Part shown: positions 14,716 to 14,946 of the stretch, piece by piece
Position numbering within the stretch: position 1 is the first letter of the stretch
Layout of the letters: every line of letters starts with the position of its first letter
NCBI GenBank assembly: GCA_036655975.1
Contig: JAVVPD010000054.1
Coordinates: forward strand, 1-14,946
Direction: 5' to 3'
Length of the DNA stretch: 14,946 nt
Origin: CASQEL01 sp036655975
GTDB taxonomy: Bacteria > Desulfobacterota > Desulfovibrionia > Desulfovibrionales > Desulfovibrionaceae
Made by a program: the position numbers and the translations under genes
The notes under the pieces: model-generated
Seen by the model: only the letters and a program-made list of their open reading frames with translations
Databases searched by the model: none
Told to the model about the DNA's origin: nothing

Positions 14716-14716
14716 G

Positions 14717-14946
14717 CTATATTTCGGGGTCGGCTTTGGGGGGCATTTGTCCGGTTAATTGTGTAAGTGTACCGCTTTTAAAAATGATACGGGTGGCGAC
14801 GGCATCGGCTACATCGGACAGATCCATAATTTTCTCTAATAATTCTAACATTTCAAAGCGTCTGTCTTCGGGGGAATAGGCAAAGTGGTCTTCAAATTCG
14901 CCAGAGTTCAGGTAGGCTTTAAAGGCCTCCACGTCAGCTAATTGCA
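14717..14946 (-). CDS. C-terminal fragment of an unrecognised gene
   Basis: The minus-strand reading frame is open from the window edge to a TAG at 14719-14717 and supplies the last 75 residues of a protein that begins outside the window. The visible part is soluble-looking, acidic and probably helical (F-E-M-L-E-L-L-E-K-I-M-D-L), ending G-Q-M-P-P-K-A-D-P-E-I. I recognise no domain. A GTG near the edge (14932) is in frame but unlikely to be the start, since the frame continues upstream of it. It is 117 bp upstream of cbiM on the same strand, so the two could share a transcript. Confidence 0.55.
   Translation of the reverse strand, partial: QLADVEAFKAYLNSGEFEDHFAYSPEDRRFEMLELLEKIMDLSDVADAVATRIIFKSGTLTQLTGQMPPKADPEI

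Noticed and set aside
14600..14716. Cobalamin riboswitch in the cbiM leader
   Set aside because: The leader is too short for a full element, and I see no B12-box-like sequence.
1..14946. CRISPR array, tRNA, rRNA, transposase or phage genes
   Set aside because: No regular repeat-spacer pattern, no recognisable RNA-gene sequence and no mobile-element protein was seen on either strand.

Overview
The window most likely comes from a member of the Desulfovibrionaceae or a close sulfate-reducer relative. I base this on four things: a MucR/Ros-type zinc-finger regulator, a very large periplasmic-sensor hybrid histidine kinase of a kind I associate with deltaproteobacterial lineages, a clostridial/anaerobe-type biotin synthase, and a Co/Ni ECF transporter with a CbiM-PDGLE fusion. 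This assignment is an inference; there is no rRNA or other marker gene here. A run of 10 Ns (13437-13446) shows that it is a draft assembly.

Layout. Positions 1-541 have no convincing gene. They hold a 15-bp direct repeat flanking a chain of hairpins (1-143), a strong symmetric terminator-like hairpin (329-352) and a very AT-rich tract (about 388-450). Three plus-strand genes follow, the first two AT-rich and each preceded by its own intergenic region: a lipoprotein of unknown function (542-1276), a MucR-family regulator (1414-1821) and a 1120-residue hybrid sensor kinase (1992-5354). The gaps before mucR and before the kinase contain inverted repeats that look like operators or alternative RNA structures.

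From 5467 to 11991 lies a compact plus-strand operon: bioB, a fused bioD-bioA gene, a sodium:solute symporter (SSS family) and tex. The junctions overlap by 7, 4 and 4 nt, so the four genes are probably translationally coupled. BioA, BioD and BioB carry out the last three steps of biotin synthesis (KAPA to DAPA to dethiobiotin to biotin). No bioF or pimeloyl-forming genes are present in the window. The coupled symporter is therefore an appealing candidate for moving biotin, a biotin precursor or a related substrate, but its substrate is not shown by sequence.

The minus strand from 14599 down to 12028 is a cobalt/nickel ECF transporter operon: cbiM with a fused PDGLE (CbiN-like) module, cbiQ (interrupted by the N gap) and cbiO. 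The genes overlap by 14 and 4 nt. It converges on tex with only 36 bp between the stop codons. At the right edge is the C-terminal end of an unrecognised minus-strand gene (14717-14946). Between it and cbiM sits a pair of near-palindromic 13-bp direct repeats, one of which contains the cbiM Shine-Dalgarno sequence.
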